Assembly (NCBI RefSeq): GCF_900100925.1
Contig: NZ_FNKO01000001.1
Coordinates: 310,001 to 374,000 of the forward strand
DNA length: 64,000 nucleotides
Direction of reading: 5' to 3'
Source: Actinopolyspora saharensis
GTDB lineage: Bacteria > Actinomycetota > Actinomycetes > Mycobacteriales > Pseudonocardiaceae
The notes under the pieces are model-generated. The model made no database searches and was not told where the DNA came from. It saw nothing but the letters and a program-made list of their open reading frames with translations. Positions 1 to 9,682 of this stretch are shown here, piece by piece. Made by a program: the position numbers and the translations under genes. Positions within the stretch are counted from its first letter, which is position 1. The number at the start of each line of letters is the position of its first letter.

Positions 1-1
1 T

Positions 2-895
2 AGCGGGGCCACGCGACCGCCGGGCGGCCCGCACGCCGAGGTGGTCGCCCTGGAGGAGGCCGGAGCCCGCGCGCGTGGCGGCACGGCGGTGGTCACGCTC
101 GAACCCTGCGCGCACACCGGCAGAACCGGGGCGTGCGCGGCGGCGCTGCGCGCGGCGGGTGTCGGCGGGCTCGTGTACGCGGTGTCCGACCCGAATCCGC
201 AGGCCTCCGGGGGTGCCCGCGAGCTGGAGCGGGCCGGAGTCGCCGTGGCGGGCGGGGTGCTCGCCGAGGAGGTCTCCGGTGGGGCGCTGCGCGGTTGGCT
301 GCACTTCGTGCGCACCGGCCGTGCCCACGTCACCTGGAAGTACGCCGCGAGTCTCGACGGGCGCTCCGCCGCGGCGGACGGGAGCAGCCAGTGGATCACC
401 TCCGCCGAGGCGCGTGCGGAGGTGCACCGGCTCCGGGCGAAGTGCGACGCGGTGATGGCCGGAACCGGGACGGTGCTGGCCGACGACCCGAGCCTGACCG
501 TGCGGGACGAGCACGGCGCCCCAGTGCCGGAGCAGCCGCTGCGGGTGGTGCTCGGGGACCGGGAGGTGCCCGCCGGGTTCAAGGTGCTCGACGACGTGGC
601 GCCCACCCTGCGCCTTCCCGGGGGCGACCCGGAGGGCGCGCTGCGCGCGCTCGCTGAGCGCGGGGTCGTGGAGGTCTTCCTCGAAGGGGGACCGACGCTG
701 GCCGGTGCCTTCCTGCGGGCCGGGCGCGTGGATCTGGTCCAGGCCTTCGTGGCCCCGGCGCTGCTCGGATCGGGGAAGTCCGCGCTGGGCGAGGCGGGCG
801 TGGTGAGCATCTCGGGGGCATGGCGCTTTTACTTCGAACGGGTCACCATGTGTGGGCCGGACGTGTGGATCAGCGCTGTTCCCGCGGAAGGATAG
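2..895 (+). CDS. ribD: RibD, bifunctional diaminohydroxyphosphoribosylaminopyrimidine deaminase / 5-amino-6-(5-phosphoribosylamino)uracil reductase (5' partial)
   Basis: RibD carries out the second and third steps of riboflavin synthesis: deamination of the pyrimidine, then NADPH-dependent reduction of the ribosyl group. The open frame runs to the left edge of the window, so the start codon lies upstream. An HAE zinc/catalytic motif is encoded at 32-40. It is followed by the second zinc motif, TLEPCAHTGRTGAC, of the cytidine-deaminase fold; the usual PPC is GAC here. The reductase domain begins near 340 with TWKYAASLDGRSA and carries the DDPSLTVR motif. It is the first visible gene of a rib cluster, and ribE follows after a 140-bp gap. 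Confidence 0.95.
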   Translation, partial: SGATRPPGGPHAEVVALEEAGARARGGTAVVTLEPCAHTGRTGACAAALRAAGVGGLVYAVSDPNPQASGGARELERAGVAVAGGVLAEEVSGGALRGWLHFVRTGRAHVTWKYAASLDGRSAAADGSSQWITSAEARAEVHRLRAKCDAVMAGTGTVLADDPSLTVRDEHGAPVPEQPLRVVLGDREVPAGFKVLDDVAPTLRLPGGDPEGALRALAERGVVEVFLEGGPTLAGAFLRAGRVDLVQAFVAPALLGSGKSALGEAGVVSISGAWRFYFERVTMCGPDVWISAVPAEG

Positions 896-1035
896 AGTGG
901 AAGCAGCGGCCTCGGTTCGCGGCCTGCCGCGCGGGGAACGGGATGACGGCCGCACGTCGGATACCGTGCTCACCCCGGGATCACCCGTGAGGGGACCACG
1001 CTAGGCCAACGGGATCGCCCAAAGGAGGGTGTCAC

Positions 1036-1686
1036 GTGTTCACCGGAATAGTGGAGGAACTCGGTGAGGTAGCCGCTGTCGACCCCGTGCCCGGCGGGGC
1101 ACGACTCTCCGTGAGCGCGCCCGCGGTCACCGCCGACGCCTCCCACGGTGACTCCATCTCCGTCGACGGAGTGTGCCTGACGGTCGCCGGAACGACCGAG
1201 GACGGGTTCACGGTCGACGTGGTCGACGAGACGCTGCGCCGGTCCACCCTCGGCGCGCTCCAGGCGGGCGCTCGGGTCAACCTCGAACGCGCCATGGCCC
1301 TCGGCGACCGGTTGGGCGGCCACATCGTGCAGGGGCACGTGGACGCGACGGGGGTCGTGACCGGATCGGAAGCGGACGGGCTGACCAGGGTTTCCATTCC
1401 CGAGCGGCTGTCCAGGTACCTCGTGGAGAAGGGGTCGATCACCGTCGACGGCGTGTCGCTGACCGTCGTCGAGGCCGGTGAGCAGGAGTTCAGCGTGGCA
1501 CTGATCCCGACCACTCTCGAGGAGACCACGCTGGGTCTGCGCGCGCGGGGCGACAGGGTCAACATCGAGGTCGACGCGCTGGCCAAGCACGTGGAGCGGC
1601 TGCTGGGCCCTCAACTCGACCAGCTCGCCCGTACCGGGGTAGCAGGCGCGGTGGACAACGGCGAAGGCAGGGAGCAAGCGCGGTGA
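1036..1686 (+). CDS. ribE: Riboflavin synthase alpha chain
   Basis: Dismutates two 6,7-dimethyl-8-ribityllumazine molecules into riboflavin and a pyrimidine that is recycled. It is 216 aa, normal for the family. Two lumazine-binding repeats are visible, each with a VDGV(C/S)LTV motif. The N-terminus [12 protein letters not shown] is the family signature, which fixes the GTG start. A strong ribosome site AAAGGAGG lies at 1021-1028, 7 nt upstream. ribBA starts inside its stop codon (GTGA), so the two are probably translationally coupled. No FMN riboswitch fold was recognised in the 140-bp leader. Confidence 0.96.
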   Translation: MFTGIVEELGEVAAVDPVPGGARLSVSAPAVTADASHGDSISVDGVCLTVAGTTEDGFTVDVVDETLRRSTLGALQAGARVNLERAMALGDRLGGHIVQGHVDATGVVTGSEADGLTRVSIPERLSRYLVEKGSITVDGVSLTVVEAGEQEFSVALIPTTLEETTLGLRARGDRVNIEVDALAKHVERLLGPQLDQLARTGVAGAVDNGEGREQAR

Positions 1687-2996
1687 ACTCGAACGAGTCG
1701 ACCCCCGACGACAAGAACACGCAACAAGCCGGTGACACCCGGTTCGCCCACATCGACCGTGCGCTGGCCGACATCGCAGCGGGCAGGCCCGTGGTGGTGG
1801 TCGACGACGAGGACCGGGAGAACGAAGGCGACCTGATCTTCGCAGCGGAGAAGGCGACGCCGGAGCTGCTCGCCTTCATGGTGCGCTACACCTCGGGATA
1901 CGTCTGCGCCGCGCTGACCGGGCAGGACTGCGACCGGCTCGACCTGCCCCCGATGTATCACGCCAACCAGGACCTGCACGGCACCGCCTACACGGTCACG
2001 GTCGACGCGGCCCACGGGGTCAGCACCGGGATATCGGCCGCGGACCGCGCGCACACCATCAACGTGCTCGCCGCCGAGAACTCGGTGGCCGCCGACCTCA
2101 ACCGCCCGGGGCACGTGGTCCCGCTGCGTGCCAGGGAGGGCGGAGTGCTGCGACGCTCCGGGCACACCGAGGCCGCCGTCGACCTGGCCCGCATCTCCGG
2201 GCTGCGCCCGGCCGGAGTGCTCTGCGAGATCGTCAGCGAGAAGAGCGAGGGCGAGATGGCCAAGCGCGACGAGCTCGAGGTCTTCGCCTCCGAGCACGAT
2301 CTCGCGCTGATCACCATCGCGGACCTGATCGCCTACCGCAGGCGCTTCGAGAAGCAGGTCCAACTGGTCGCGGAGGCGCGCATCCCGACCGAGCACGGCA
2401 CTTTCCGCACCTTCGGCTACGACAGCCTGCTGGACGGCATCGAGCACCTGGCGCTGGTCTACGGCGAGATCGGCGACGGCGAGGACATCCTGGTCCGGGT
2501 GCACTCCGAGTGCCTCACCGGTGACGTGCTCGGTTCGCTGCGCTGCGACTGCGGTCCCCAGCTCGACGCGGCACTGGCCAAGGTGGCCGAAGCGGGGCGG
2601 GGCGTGGTGCTGTACATGCGCGGTCACGAGGGCCGGGGCATCGGCCTGATGCACAAGTTGCAGGCCTACCAGCTGCAGGACGCGGGCGCCGACACCGTGG
2701 ACGCGAACCTGGAGCTGGGGATGGCGGTGGACGGGCGCGACTACGGCCAGGGGGCCCAGATCCTCGCGGACCTGGGCATCCGGTCGATGCGTCTGCTGAC
2801 CAACAACCCGGACAAGCGCATCGGTCTGGAGAGCTACGGGCTGCGTATCGTGGGCAGGGAGCCCCTGCCGATCCGCCCCAACGCGGAGAACCTGCGCTAC
2901 CTGCGGACCAAGCGGGACCGGATGGGGCACGAACTGCAGTATCTGGACGACGGTGAGGACTCCTCGCTGGGTGACGGTTCGGGGGTGACGGCATGA
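1683..2996 (+). CDS. ribBA: Bifunctional 3,4-dihydroxy-2-butanone-4-phosphate synthase / GTP cyclohydrolase II
   Basis: Supplies both branches of riboflavin synthesis. The N-terminal half converts ribulose 5-phosphate to the four-carbon unit, and the C-terminal half opens GTP. The N-terminal domain shows the acidic [10 protein letters not shown] loop and the HGVSTGIS motif. The C-terminal domain (from about residue 225) has the zinc cysteines in [17 protein letters not shown] and the EGRGIGL motif. At 437 aa it is a full-length fusion. It overlaps ribE by GTGA and ribH by ATGA. Confidence 0.96.
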   Translation: MNSNESTPDDKNTQQAGDTRFAHIDRALADIAAGRPVVVVDDEDRENEGDLIFAAEKATPELLAFMVRYTSGYVCAALTGQDCDRLDLPPMYHANQDLHGTAYTVTVDAAHGVSTGISAADRAHTINVLAAENSVAADLNRPGHVVPLRAREGGVLRRSGHTEAAVDLARISGLRPAGVLCEIVSEKSEGEMAKRDELEVFASEHDLALITIADLIAYRRRFEKQVQLVAEARIPTEHGTFRTFGYDSLLDGIEHLALVYGEIGDGEDILVRVHSECLTGDVLGSLRCDCGPQLDAALAKVAEAGRGVVLYMRGHEGRGIGLMHKLQAYQLQDAGADTVDANLELGMAVDGRDYGQGAQILADLGIRSMRLLTNNPDKRIGLESYGLRIVGREPLPIRPNAENLRYLRTKRDRMGHELQYLDDGEDSSLGDGSGVTA

Positions 2997-3493
2997 GCGG
3001 CGAGGGAAGGCCACAGGTGCGGGCTCCGCACGCTCCGAACCTGCGGCTCGCGATCGTGGCCATTCGCTGGCACACCGAGATCGCGGAGCGGATGTTGCGG
3101 CGCGCGCTGGACGCGGCCGAGGAGGCGGGCATCGCGGAACCGCGGGTGGTGCGCGTTCCCGGGTCCATGGAGCTGCCCGTGGTGTCCCAGCAGCTGACCC
3201 ACGACCACGACGCTGTCGTCGCGCTGGGCGTGGTCATCCGCGGTGGGACCCCGCACTTCGAGTACGTCTGCGAGTCGGTCACCTCTGGCCTCGGCAGGGT
3301 CGCCCTCGACGAGGCGACGGCCGTGGGCAACGGTGTGCTGACGGTGGACACCAGGCAGCAGGCCGTGGAGCGCGCCGGTTTCGCGGACTCCGTCGAGGAC
3401 AAGGGTTTCGAGGCCACGGCTGCGGCGCTGGACACGGCGCTGGTGCTGAGCGAGCTTCGTGGTGACTACAGCAACGAGCGAGGGTTCCTGTGA
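2993..3493 (+). CDS. ribH: 6,7-dimethyl-8-ribityllumazine synthase
   Basis: Condenses the RibD pathway product with 3,4-dihydroxybutanone phosphate to give lumazine; in this family the enzyme forms pentameric or icosahedral shells. It is 166 aa. The N-terminal [14 protein letters not shown] strand, the PGSMELP loop, and the region [16 protein letters not shown] are typical lumazine-synthase signatures. The start overlaps the ribBA stop (ATGA), and its own stop overlaps the next gene (GTGA). Confidence 0.95.
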   Translation: MSGEGRPQVRAPHAPNLRLAIVAIRWHTEIAERMLRRALDAAEEAGIAEPRVVRVPGSMELPVVSQQLTHDHDAVVALGVVIRGGTPHFEYVCESVTSGLGRVALDEATAVGNGVLTVDTRQQAVERAGFADSVEDKGFEATAAALDTALVLSELRGDYSNERGFL

Positions 3494-3948
3494 GTACCTC
3501 CACCGGCACGGACGGCGTGGTTCAGGTGCGTCCCCGGCGAGTGCGCAGGGTGGCGATCCCCGCCGCTGCCGTGGTGCTGATCGTGTGCGTCATCGCCGCC
3601 CTGCTGCTGCGCCGAACGTCCTCGGGACTGCTGCTCACCGTGTCCGACCAGGTGTCGATGGCGGGCATCGGGGCGGTGCTGGCCGGGCTGATCCTGCTGA
3701 CCGTTCGTCCGCGGTTGCGCGCCGACGAGAACGGCGTGGAGGTGCGCAACTCGATCCTGACCCGCCAGTACGCGTGGTCCGACGTGCGCGGGATCAGCTT
3801 CCCCGCGGGAGCCGGCTGCGCGCGGCTGGAACTTCCCGACGACGAGTACGAGCCGATCACCGCGATCCAGTCCGTCGACGGGGAGCACGCCGTCCGGGCC
3901 ATGCGCGAGCTGCGGGCGCTGCGGCGCAGGATCGGTCAGCTCGAGTAG
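3490..3948 (+). CDS. PH-domain (bPH2-like) membrane protein, riboflavin-operon associated
   Basis: A small membrane protein of 152 aa. Two hydrophobic segments are visible at about residues 17-40 and 50-75. They are followed by a soluble PH-like region with ADENGVEVRNSILTRQYAWS and WSDVRGISFP, as in actinobacterial bPH domains. It begins inside the ribH stop codon (GTGA), so it is the last gene of the rib operon. M. tuberculosis has a membrane protein in the same place (Rv1417). Its role is unknown; scaffolding at the membrane is only a guess. Confidence 0.8.
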   Translation: MSTSTGTDGVVQVRPRRVRRVAIPAAAVVLIVCVIAALLLRRTSSGLLLTVSDQVSMAGIGAVLAGLILLTVRPRLRADENGVEVRNSILTRQYAWSDVRGISFPAGAGCARLELPDDEYEPITAIQSVDGEHAVRAMRELRALRRRIGQLE

Positions 3949-4076
3949 TCGGTCCCGACATCGGGTGGGACGTCCGAACCCCGATCACCCACGGTGCGGG
4001 GAGCGCCCCCGAGGTGAGGGAGAATGGTCGCGGTGACGTCGAACCGGGCGCCGTGCAGGCGGTGAGGAGAGAGATC

Positions 4077-5102
4077 GTGAGCTTGGCCCAGGAGCGCAAC
4101 CTGCGGTTGGTCCGTGCCGACGAGACCGCGGGACCACACGTGCGGTTGGGGGATGTGAAACTCCGGAACCGCCTGGTGACCTCCTCCAGTCTGCTCGGCT
4201 ACGGAGTGGCCAACTCCAAACTCATCCCGTACGGCATGAGCCCCATCTCGCAGCTCGTCCCGCTGGACCGCTTCGGCGCCGTGACGACCCGCACGCTGAC
4301 GGTGGAACCCCGCGAGGGGCACTTCACGAACAAGGACGTGTGGTCGCTGCGGGAGATCCCCGGGCTGCTGAAGTACTACGGCAGGGCGCTGCAGCAGGTC
4401 GACGGTGGCTGGCTGAACGCCTTCGGCTGGTGCAACGTGGGCATCGACGCCTACCTGCGGGACTACTACCCGCGCACCAGGGGGCAGAACACGATCATCT
4501 CGGTCGGGGGGTTCTCCGCGGAGGAGTTCGTCACCCTGGTGGACAGGATCAACGCCGCCGTCCCGGCCGGGGAGATCGCGGCGGTCGAGTTCAACGTCTC
4601 CTGCCACAACGTCAACTTCGACTTCAACGCGATCATCGAGTCGGTGCTGTCCGAGGCCGTTCCGCGCAGCAACCACCCCGTCATCCTCAAGCTCTCCCCG
4701 GACTACGACTACCTGGAGCACGCCAAGTTGGCCGCGCGGCACGGTGTGTCCGCGCTGACCGCGATCAACACCGTGAAGGGACTGCGGCTGGACCCGCGGA
4801 CGGGCACCCCGTTGCTGGCCAACGGGTTCGGAGGGGTGTCCGGTCGGGCGATCAAGCCGATCGGCCTGCGGGTGGTCTCCGAGCTGCGGAACGCGGGGGT
4901 GACCCTGCCGATCATCGCGACCGGGGGGATCCGCACCTTCGACGACTGCCGCGAGTACTTCTGGGCCGGGGCCGACGCGGTCAGCCTGGGCAGCGCCAGC
5001 TGGTTCGCCAGCTTCCCCGGCTACGCCCTCTCCCCGCTGTACGCTGTGCGGATCAGGTCGCTGCTGCGGAGGATGGAGGGCTATCGCCCGCCGCGGCGGT
5101 GA
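4077..5102 (+). CDS. Dihydroorotate dehydrogenase family (class 1B-like) FMN protein
   Basis: An FMN-binding TIM-barrel protein of 341 aa. The start is the GTG at 4077 because AGGAG lies at 4064-4068; longer upstream frames cross the previous gene. The C-terminal half matches class 1B PyrD: an AINTVKG loop, LLANGFGGVSGRAIKPI, and IIATGGIRTFDD. The segment FNVSCHN near residue 173 keeps the catalytic cysteine position (Cys176) of class 1 enzymes. No PyrK partner lies nearby, and the gene is absent from the comparable mycobacterial cluster. It could be a genuine PyrD or a related dihydropyrimidine-type dehydrogenase; the family is sure, the substrate is not. Confidence 0.8.
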   Translation: MSLAQERNLRLVRADETAGPHVRLGDVKLRNRLVTSSSLLGYGVANSKLIPYGMSPISQLVPLDRFGAVTTRTLTVEPREGHFTNKDVWSLREIPGLLKYYGRALQQVDGGWLNAFGWCNVGIDAYLRDYYPRTRGQNTIISVGGFSAEEFVTLVDRINAAVPAGEIAAVEFNVSCHNVNFDFNAIIESVLSEAVPRSNHPVILKLSPDYDYLEHAKLAARHGVSALTAINTVKGLRLDPRTGTPLLANGFGGVSGRAIKPIGLRVVSELRNAGVTLPIIATGGIRTFDDCREYFWAGADAVSLGSASWFASFPGYALSPLYAVRIRSLLRRMEGYRPPRR

Positions 5103-5130
5103 AGCAGTTCGCGGTGCCGGTTGCTTTCGT

Positions 5131-5520
5131 GGTCGGGTAGCCGTCACGTGAGTCGGCGCCTTGCTGCGTTGGAGGGCACCTCGAGTAGCGGTCTACGCCA
5201 CGGTGCCCTGCCGCCTTGCAATGCATCCGACTCACGCACCGGATCTCCTCGTCCTGATCGGGCTGAAGCGCCTGTGTTGAACGAGACTCCTTCGCAGGAA
5301 GTGCGCAGAGCTCCTGGACCGGAACTCCCGATTAAGGGGCGCTGCCCGAACCAAGCGCTGTGAGCCTGCGTCACCGGCACCGCCGCGGGTTCTCGGTCGA
5401 GTGCCCGGCGAGGACGGCCCCGACGTTGTGCAGCCGCTACCCGATGTCGGGGCACCCGCAGCCGGGCGCCGACCGAGGTTCCGCCAAACGCCCCACCGAG
5501 CAAACCGAGCCGCCGACCCA
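5131..5520 (+). repeat. Dispersed intergenic repeat, copy 1 (fills the 5103-5574 gene-free gap)
   Basis: This gene-free stretch between the DHODH-like gene and uvrC resembles two other gaps in the window. Block 1 (5131-5190) is almost identical to the reverse complement of 51257-51316. The later block (about 5340-5500) matches 16538-16660 closely, including the shared string GGCACCGCCGCGGGTTCTC. The left part is rich in inverted repeats: arms at 5147-5156 with 5227-5236, at 5173-5180 with 5202-5209, and at 5185-5188 with 5193-5196. Short ORFs here have no recognisable product. It looks like a non-coding, structured element. Confidence 0.75.
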
Positions 5521-5562
5521 ACTCTCGCAAGCGGTCTTGGTCAATACCGTCATCGCCGCACG

Positions 5563-5568
5563 TAGGCT
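5563..5568 (+). promoter_or_regulatory. Putative -10 box for leaderless uvrC mRNA
   Basis: TAGGCT (TANNNT type) ends 6 nt before the uvrC GTG. No ribosome-binding site precedes that GTG. This spacing is what leaderless actinobacterial transcripts show. No convincing -35 box was seen. Inference only. Confidence 0.45.
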
Positions 5569-5574
5569 GGGGGC

Positions 5575-7800
5575 GTGGCCGATCCGTCCACCTACCGACC
5601 AGCTCCGGGAACCATCCCGTCCTCGCCGGGCGTGTACCGCTTCCACGACGGCGACGGGCGGGTCATTTACGTGGGCAAGGCGAAGAACCTGCGCAGCAGG
5701 CTCGCCGCGTACTTCGCCGATCTGTCCGCCCTGCACCCGCGCACGCGGCGGATGGTCACCACGGCCACCGGTGTCCAGTGGACCGTGGTCAACACCGAGG
5801 TGGAGGCCCTGCAGCTGGAGTACTCCTGGATCAAGGAGTTCGATCCCAAGTTCAACGTCCGCTACCGCGACGACAAGTCCTACCCGGTGCTGGCCGTGAC
5901 GCTGCACGAGGAGTTCCCGCGGCTGCACGTGTACCGCGGCCCGCGCAAGAAGGGGGTGCGCTACTTCGGCCCCTACGCGCACGCCTGGGCCATCAGGGAG
6001 ACCCTGGACATGCTGCTGCGGGTCTTCCCTGCGCGCACCTGCTCCAACGGCGTGTTCAAGCGGCACGCCCAGATGGGGCGGCCCTGCCTGCTCGGTTACA
6101 TCGACAAGTGCTCGGCTCCCTGCGTGGGGCGCGTCGACGCGGATGAGCACCGCCGCGTGGTCGAGGAGTTCTGCGATTTCCTGTCCGGGCGCACCGACGC
6201 GATGATGCGCAGGCTGCAGCGTCGGATGGAGGAGGCCTCCGCCGAGCTCGAGTTCGAGCGCGCGGCCCGGCTGCGGGACGATCTGGAGGCGCTCCGGCAC
6301 GCGATGGAGAAGCAGGCCGTGGTGCTCGGGGACGGAACCGACGCCGATGTGGCCGCTTTCGCCGAGGACGAGCTGGCCGCTGCCGTTCAGGTCTTCCACG
6401 TGCGCGGCGGCAGGGTTCGCGGGCAGCGCGGCTGGGTCATCGACAAGGTGGAGCAGACCGGAACGGCCGAGCTGGTGGAGCAGTTCCTCACCCAGTTCTA
6501 CGGTGAGCAGGCCGCGCTGGCCGATCAGGCCGATGCGGGCGGGGGCAGCCCGGTTCCGCGCGAGGTGCTGGTTCCGGAGCTGCCGGAGGACTCGCGGGCC
6601 GTCGGCCAGTGGCTCGGTGAGCTGCGGGGAAGCAAGGTGGATCTGCGGGTCCCGCAGCGAGGGGACAAGCGGACCCTGCTGGACACGGTGCGGCGCAACG
6701 CGGAGGAGGCGTTCACCCAGTACAAGCTGCGCAGGGCGGGCGACATCAGCGCGCGCTCCGCCGCCTTGCAGGAGCTGCAGGAGGCGCTCGGGCTGGACAG
6801 CGCACCGCTGCGGATCGAGTGCGTGGACGTGAGCCACGTGCAGGGCAGTGATGTGGTGGCCTCGCTCGTCGTGTTCGAGGACGGGGTGGCGCGCAAGTCC
6901 GAGTACCGGCGCTTCTCGGTGCGCGGGGGTTCGGAGGGCGGTGACCCCGCCGCGATCGCCGAGGTGGTGCGGCGCAGGTTCGAGCGCTATCTCCGGGAGA
7001 CCGGTGACGGGGAGCGGACGGGTTCGCTGACTCCGCAGGGGGTTCAGCCGGACGCGACCACCAGTGCGGGCGAGCCCGCGGGTGAGCTCGTCGCGGGGGA
7101 TGACGGCACCGCGGAGGAGTCGGACTCCGCGCAGGGGGAGGCCGTTTCCGAGGGGATCGACCCGGAGACCGGCAAACCGCGCAAGTTCGCCTACCCCCCG
7201 AACCTGCTCGTGGTGGACGGCGGGGCGCCGCAGGCCAACGCGGCAGCGGACGAGCTCGCCGAGCTGGGCATCACCGATGTCGCTGTGGTCGGGCTGGCCA
7301 AGCGGCTGGAGGAGGTCTGGCCTCCGGCCGAGCCCGATCCGGTGATCCTGCCCCGCACCAGCGAGGCGCTGTACCTGTTGCAGCGGGTGCGGGACGAGGC
7401 CCACCGCTTCGCGGTCAGCTACCACCGCAAGAAGCGCTCCGCGCGGATGAGCGGTTCCCAGCTCGACGGGATCCCGGGGTTGGGCGAGACGCGGAAGAAG
7501 GCGCTGCTCAAGCACTTCGGCTCGGTGCGCAAGATTCGTCGTGCCACTATCGAGGAGATAACCGCGGTTCCGGGGTTCGGCAACCGCCTGGCCGAGACGG
7601 TGCACCACGCCCTGGCGGACGAGGGGAGCTCGGGGGGCGAGTCCTCGGACGGCGGGGAGCACGCGCGCGGCGAGGGGGAGACGGTTTCCGGGGAGGTCGA
7701 GGACGGCGCCACCGCGGAGTCGGACTCGTCCGGCCGGACGTCCCGGGAAGAGGGCCGGGACACGACGGGGGAAGACAGCACTCAGGGGGTTGAGCAGTGA
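5575..7800 (+). CDS. uvrC: Excinuclease ABC subunit C
   Basis: The dual-incision nuclease of nucleotide excision repair. At 741 aa it is longer than most UvrC proteins. The GIY-YIG nuclease is N-terminal ([19 protein letters not shown]). The UVR motif ([18 protein letters not shown]) interacts with UvrB. The RNase H-like second nuclease begins near residue 420 with [11 protein letters not shown], and a helix-hairpin-helix DNA-binding region lies at about 630-685. Two features are unusual: an acidic low-complexity insert at about residues 474-534 inside the C-terminal nuclease, and an acidic tail of about 60 residues after the HhH. It overlaps rapZ by GTGA, heading the conserved uvrC-rapZ-yvcK-whiA group. 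Confidence 0.96.
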   Translation: MADPSTYRPAPGTIPSSPGVYRFHDGDGRVIYVGKAKNLRSRLAAYFADLSALHPRTRRMVTTATGVQWTVVNTEVEALQLEYSWIKEFDPKFNVRYRDDKSYPVLAVTLHEEFPRLHVYRGPRKKGVRYFGPYAHAWAIRETLDMLLRVFPARTCSNGVFKRHAQMGRPCLLGYIDKCSAPCVGRVDADEHRRVVEEFCDFLSGRTDAMMRRLQRRMEEASAELEFERAARLRDDLEALRHAMEKQAVVLGDGTDADVAAFAEDELAAAVQVFHVRGGRVRGQRGWVIDKVEQTGTAELVEQFLTQFYGEQAALADQADAGGGSPVPREVLVPELPEDSRAVGQWLGELRGSKVDLRVPQRGDKRTLLDTVRRNAEEAFTQYKLRRAGDISARSAALQELQEALGLDSAPLRIECVDVSHVQGSDVVASLVVFEDGVARKSEYRRFSVRGGSEGGDPAAIAEVVRRRFERYLRETGDGERTGSLTPQGVQPDATTSAGEPAGELVAGDDGTAEESDSAQGEAVSEGIDPETGKPRKFAYPPNLLVVDGGAPQANAAADELAELGITDVAVVGLAKRLEEVWPPAEPDPVILPRTSEALYLLQRVRDEAHRFAVSYHRKKRSARMSGSQLDGIPGLGETRKKALLKHFGSVRKIRRATIEEITAVPGFGNRLAETVHHALADEGSSGGESSDGGEHARGEGETVSGEVEDGATAESDSSGRTSREEGRDTTGEDSTQGVEQ

Positions 7801-8675
7801 CCGAGGAGAAGACGGGCATGGAGGTCGCGGTCGTAAGCGGTCTCTCCGGCGCAGGACGCAGCACCGCTGCCAAGTGTCTGGAGGATCTCGGGTGGTTCGT
7901 GGTGGACAACCTGCCTCCGGAGCTGATCTCCACGATGGTGGAACTCGGTGCCCGTTCGAGTGATGCGGTCACCAGGGTCGCCGTGGTGATGGACGTGCGC
8001 AGCCGTGCTTTCACCGAGGACCTCGGTTCGGTGATCAAGGACCTGGACGCCCGTGGATACAAGCCGCGGGTGCTGTTCCTCGAGGCCACCGACGAGGTAC
8101 TGGTGCGTCGTTTCGAGCAGGTGCGCCGCGGCCACCCCCTGCAGGGCGAGGGCAGGCTCGCCGACGGGATCGCGGCCGAGCGCTCCCTGCTGTCCAGACT
8201 GCGCGCGGAGGCGGATCTGGTGCTGGACACCACCGGACTGTCGGTGCATCAGCTGCGCACGAAGATCGAGGACGCGTTCGGCACCGAGGCGAGCACCAGG
8301 ACCAGGGTGACCGTGCTCTCCTTCGGCTACAAGTACGGGCTTCCGATGGACGCGGACCTGGTGATGGACTGCCGGTTCCTGCCGAACCCGTTCTGGATCC
8401 CCGAGCTGCGCGATTACGACGGCAGGCAGGACCAGGTGCGCAACTACGTCCTCGGTCAGGAGGGCGCCGAGGAGTTCCTCGGCAACTACCAGCAGCTGCT
8501 GCGGCTGGTCGGAACCGGGTACCAGCGTGAGGGCAAGCGCTACCTGACGCTGGCCATGGGGTGCACGGGTGGCAAGCATCGCAGCGTGGTGCTCACCGAG
8601 GAGCTCGCGAGAAGACTTTCCGAGGAGGAAGGGTTGACGGTCAAGACGGTCCACCGCGATCTGGGGCGCGAATGA
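7797..8675 (+). CDS. rapZ: RapZ family nucleotide-binding protein
   Basis: A P-loop protein of the RapZ/YvcJ family. In E. coli RapZ is an adapter for RNase E and the GlmZ RNA; in actinobacteria the target is not settled. The Walker A motif GLSGAGRST is at residues 13-21, and a conserved C-terminal pocket motif is [12 protein letters not shown]. It is 292 aa, the usual size. It starts in the uvrC stop codon and its own stop overlaps the yvcK start (ATGA), so the four-gene set is probably one operon. Confidence 0.93.
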   Translation: MTEEKTGMEVAVVSGLSGAGRSTAAKCLEDLGWFVVDNLPPELISTMVELGARSSDAVTRVAVVMDVRSRAFTEDLGSVIKDLDARGYKPRVLFLEATDEVLVRRFEQVRRGHPLQGEGRLADGIAAERSLLSRLRAEADLVLDTTGLSVHQLRTKIEDAFGTEASTRTRVTVLSFGYKYGLPMDADLVMDCRFLPNPFWIPELRDYDGRQDQVRNYVLGQEGAEEFLGNYQQLLRLVGTGYQREGKRYLTLAMGCTGGKHRSVVLTEELARRLSEEEGLTVKTVHRDLGRE

Positions 8676-9682
8676 GTACTCCCGAGCCGGGGAATTCAGG
8701 GGGAGAGGAGTCGCGTCCGCTGCGTGCCGTCGCCCTCGGAGGTGGCCACGGACTCCAGGTCACCCTCGCGGCGCTGCGTCGCATGACCACCGACATCACC
8801 GCCGTGGTCACCGTGGCCGACGATGGCGGCTCCTCCGGGAGGCTGCGTCGCGAGCTGGGGATGCTGCCTCCCGGCGATCTGCGCAAGGCGCTTTCCGCGC
8901 TGTCCTCCGACGGGGAGTCGGAGCGCGTCTGGTCGCGGCTGTTCGAGCACCGCTTCGGCGGCAACGGCGCCCTCGCCGGGCACGCGGTGGGCAATCTGGT
9001 CTTCGCCGGTCTGCTGGAGGTGCTCGGCGATCCGATAGCCGTCCTCGACGAGGCCTGCGAGCTGCTCGGCGTGCGGGGGCGGGTGCTTCCCATGTCGGTC
9101 GAGCCGCTGGACATGGAGGCCGATGTCGTCGGGCTGGACGAGGACAGGCGGGCCGTGCGCACGATCAGGGGCCAGGTGGCCATCGCCAGCACGCCGGGGC
9201 GGGTCGAGCGCGTCCGACTCAACGCGGTGAACGGCCAGGCGCACCAGCCGCGGGCCGCGCCGGAGGCGGTGCGGGCCGTGCTCGACGCGGACGTGGTGCT
9301 GTTGGGGCCGGGTTCGTGGTTCACCAGCGTGCTGCCGCACCTGCTCGTCCCCGAGCTCCGGGACGCCTTGGTCAGCACCGCCGCTCAGCGGATCGTGGTA
9401 CTCAATCTTGTCCCACAACCGGGTGAAACTGCGGACTTCTCTCCGGAGCAGCACCTCGACGTGATCGCGGAACACGCACCGAAATTGCGGGTGGACGCGG
9501 TTCTGGCCGACGAGGGGGCGGTTCCCACCCCCGATCGACTTCGTGCTGCGGCGAGCGCGCTTGGTGCGCAGACTTTGCTTGATCGAGTCGCCGCTGCATC
9601 GGCTTCGGGAAGGCACGAACCGGATGCTCTCGCGGCGAGTCTGACAGCCGCACTGGAGAGGAGGACGGACCGGTGGCGATGA
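8672..9682 (+). CDS. yvcK: YvcK/CofD-like UDP-sugar-binding protein (gluconeogenesis factor; CuvA homolog)
   Basis: A CofD-fold protein that in other bacteria binds UDP-GlcNAc and is needed for normal cell wall and growth on gluconeogenic carbon; the mycobacterial homolog is CuvA. It is 336 aa. The N-terminal glycine loop [14 protein letters not shown] and the [13 protein letters not shown] motif are diagnostic. The ATG at 8672 is chosen because it overlaps the rapZ stop (ATGA) and gives the usual N-terminus; an in-frame start farther upstream would run into rapZ. Confidence 0.93.
   Translation: MSTPEPGNSGGEESRPLRAVALGGGHGLQVTLAALRRMTTDITAVVTVADDGGSSGRLRRELGMLPPGDLRKALSALSSDGESERVWSRLFEHRFGGNGALAGHAVGNLVFAGLLEVLGDPIAVLDEACELLGVRGRVLPMSVEPLDMEADVVGLDEDRRAVRTIRGQVAIASTPGRVERVRLNAVNGQAHQPRAAPEAVRAVLDADVVLLGPGSWFTSVLPHLLVPELRDALVSTAAQRIVVLNLVPQPGETADFSPEQHLDVIAEHAPKLRVDAVLADEGAVPTPDRLRAAASALGAQTLLDRVAAASASGRHEPDALAASLTAALERRTDRWR

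Noticed and set aside
896..1035. Possible FMN riboswitch upstream of ribE
   Set aside because: The conserved FMN-aptamer segments could not be found in the 140-bp gap; only a normal ribosome site is visible. A leader upstream of the window cannot be excluded.
1611..3014. 467-codon minus-strand open frame over ribBA/ribH
   Set aside because: Antisense shadow of well-defined rib genes.
5121..5899. Short open frames inside repeat copy 1 as possible toxin or transposase remnants
   Set aside because: None has a transposase motif or a ribosome site, and reading frames are not conserved between copies.
5437..7662. Long minus-strand open frame antisense to uvrC
   Set aside because: A mirror frame produced by high GC; the translation is Arg/Leu/His/Gln-rich, has no family motifs, and uvrC on the plus strand is certain.
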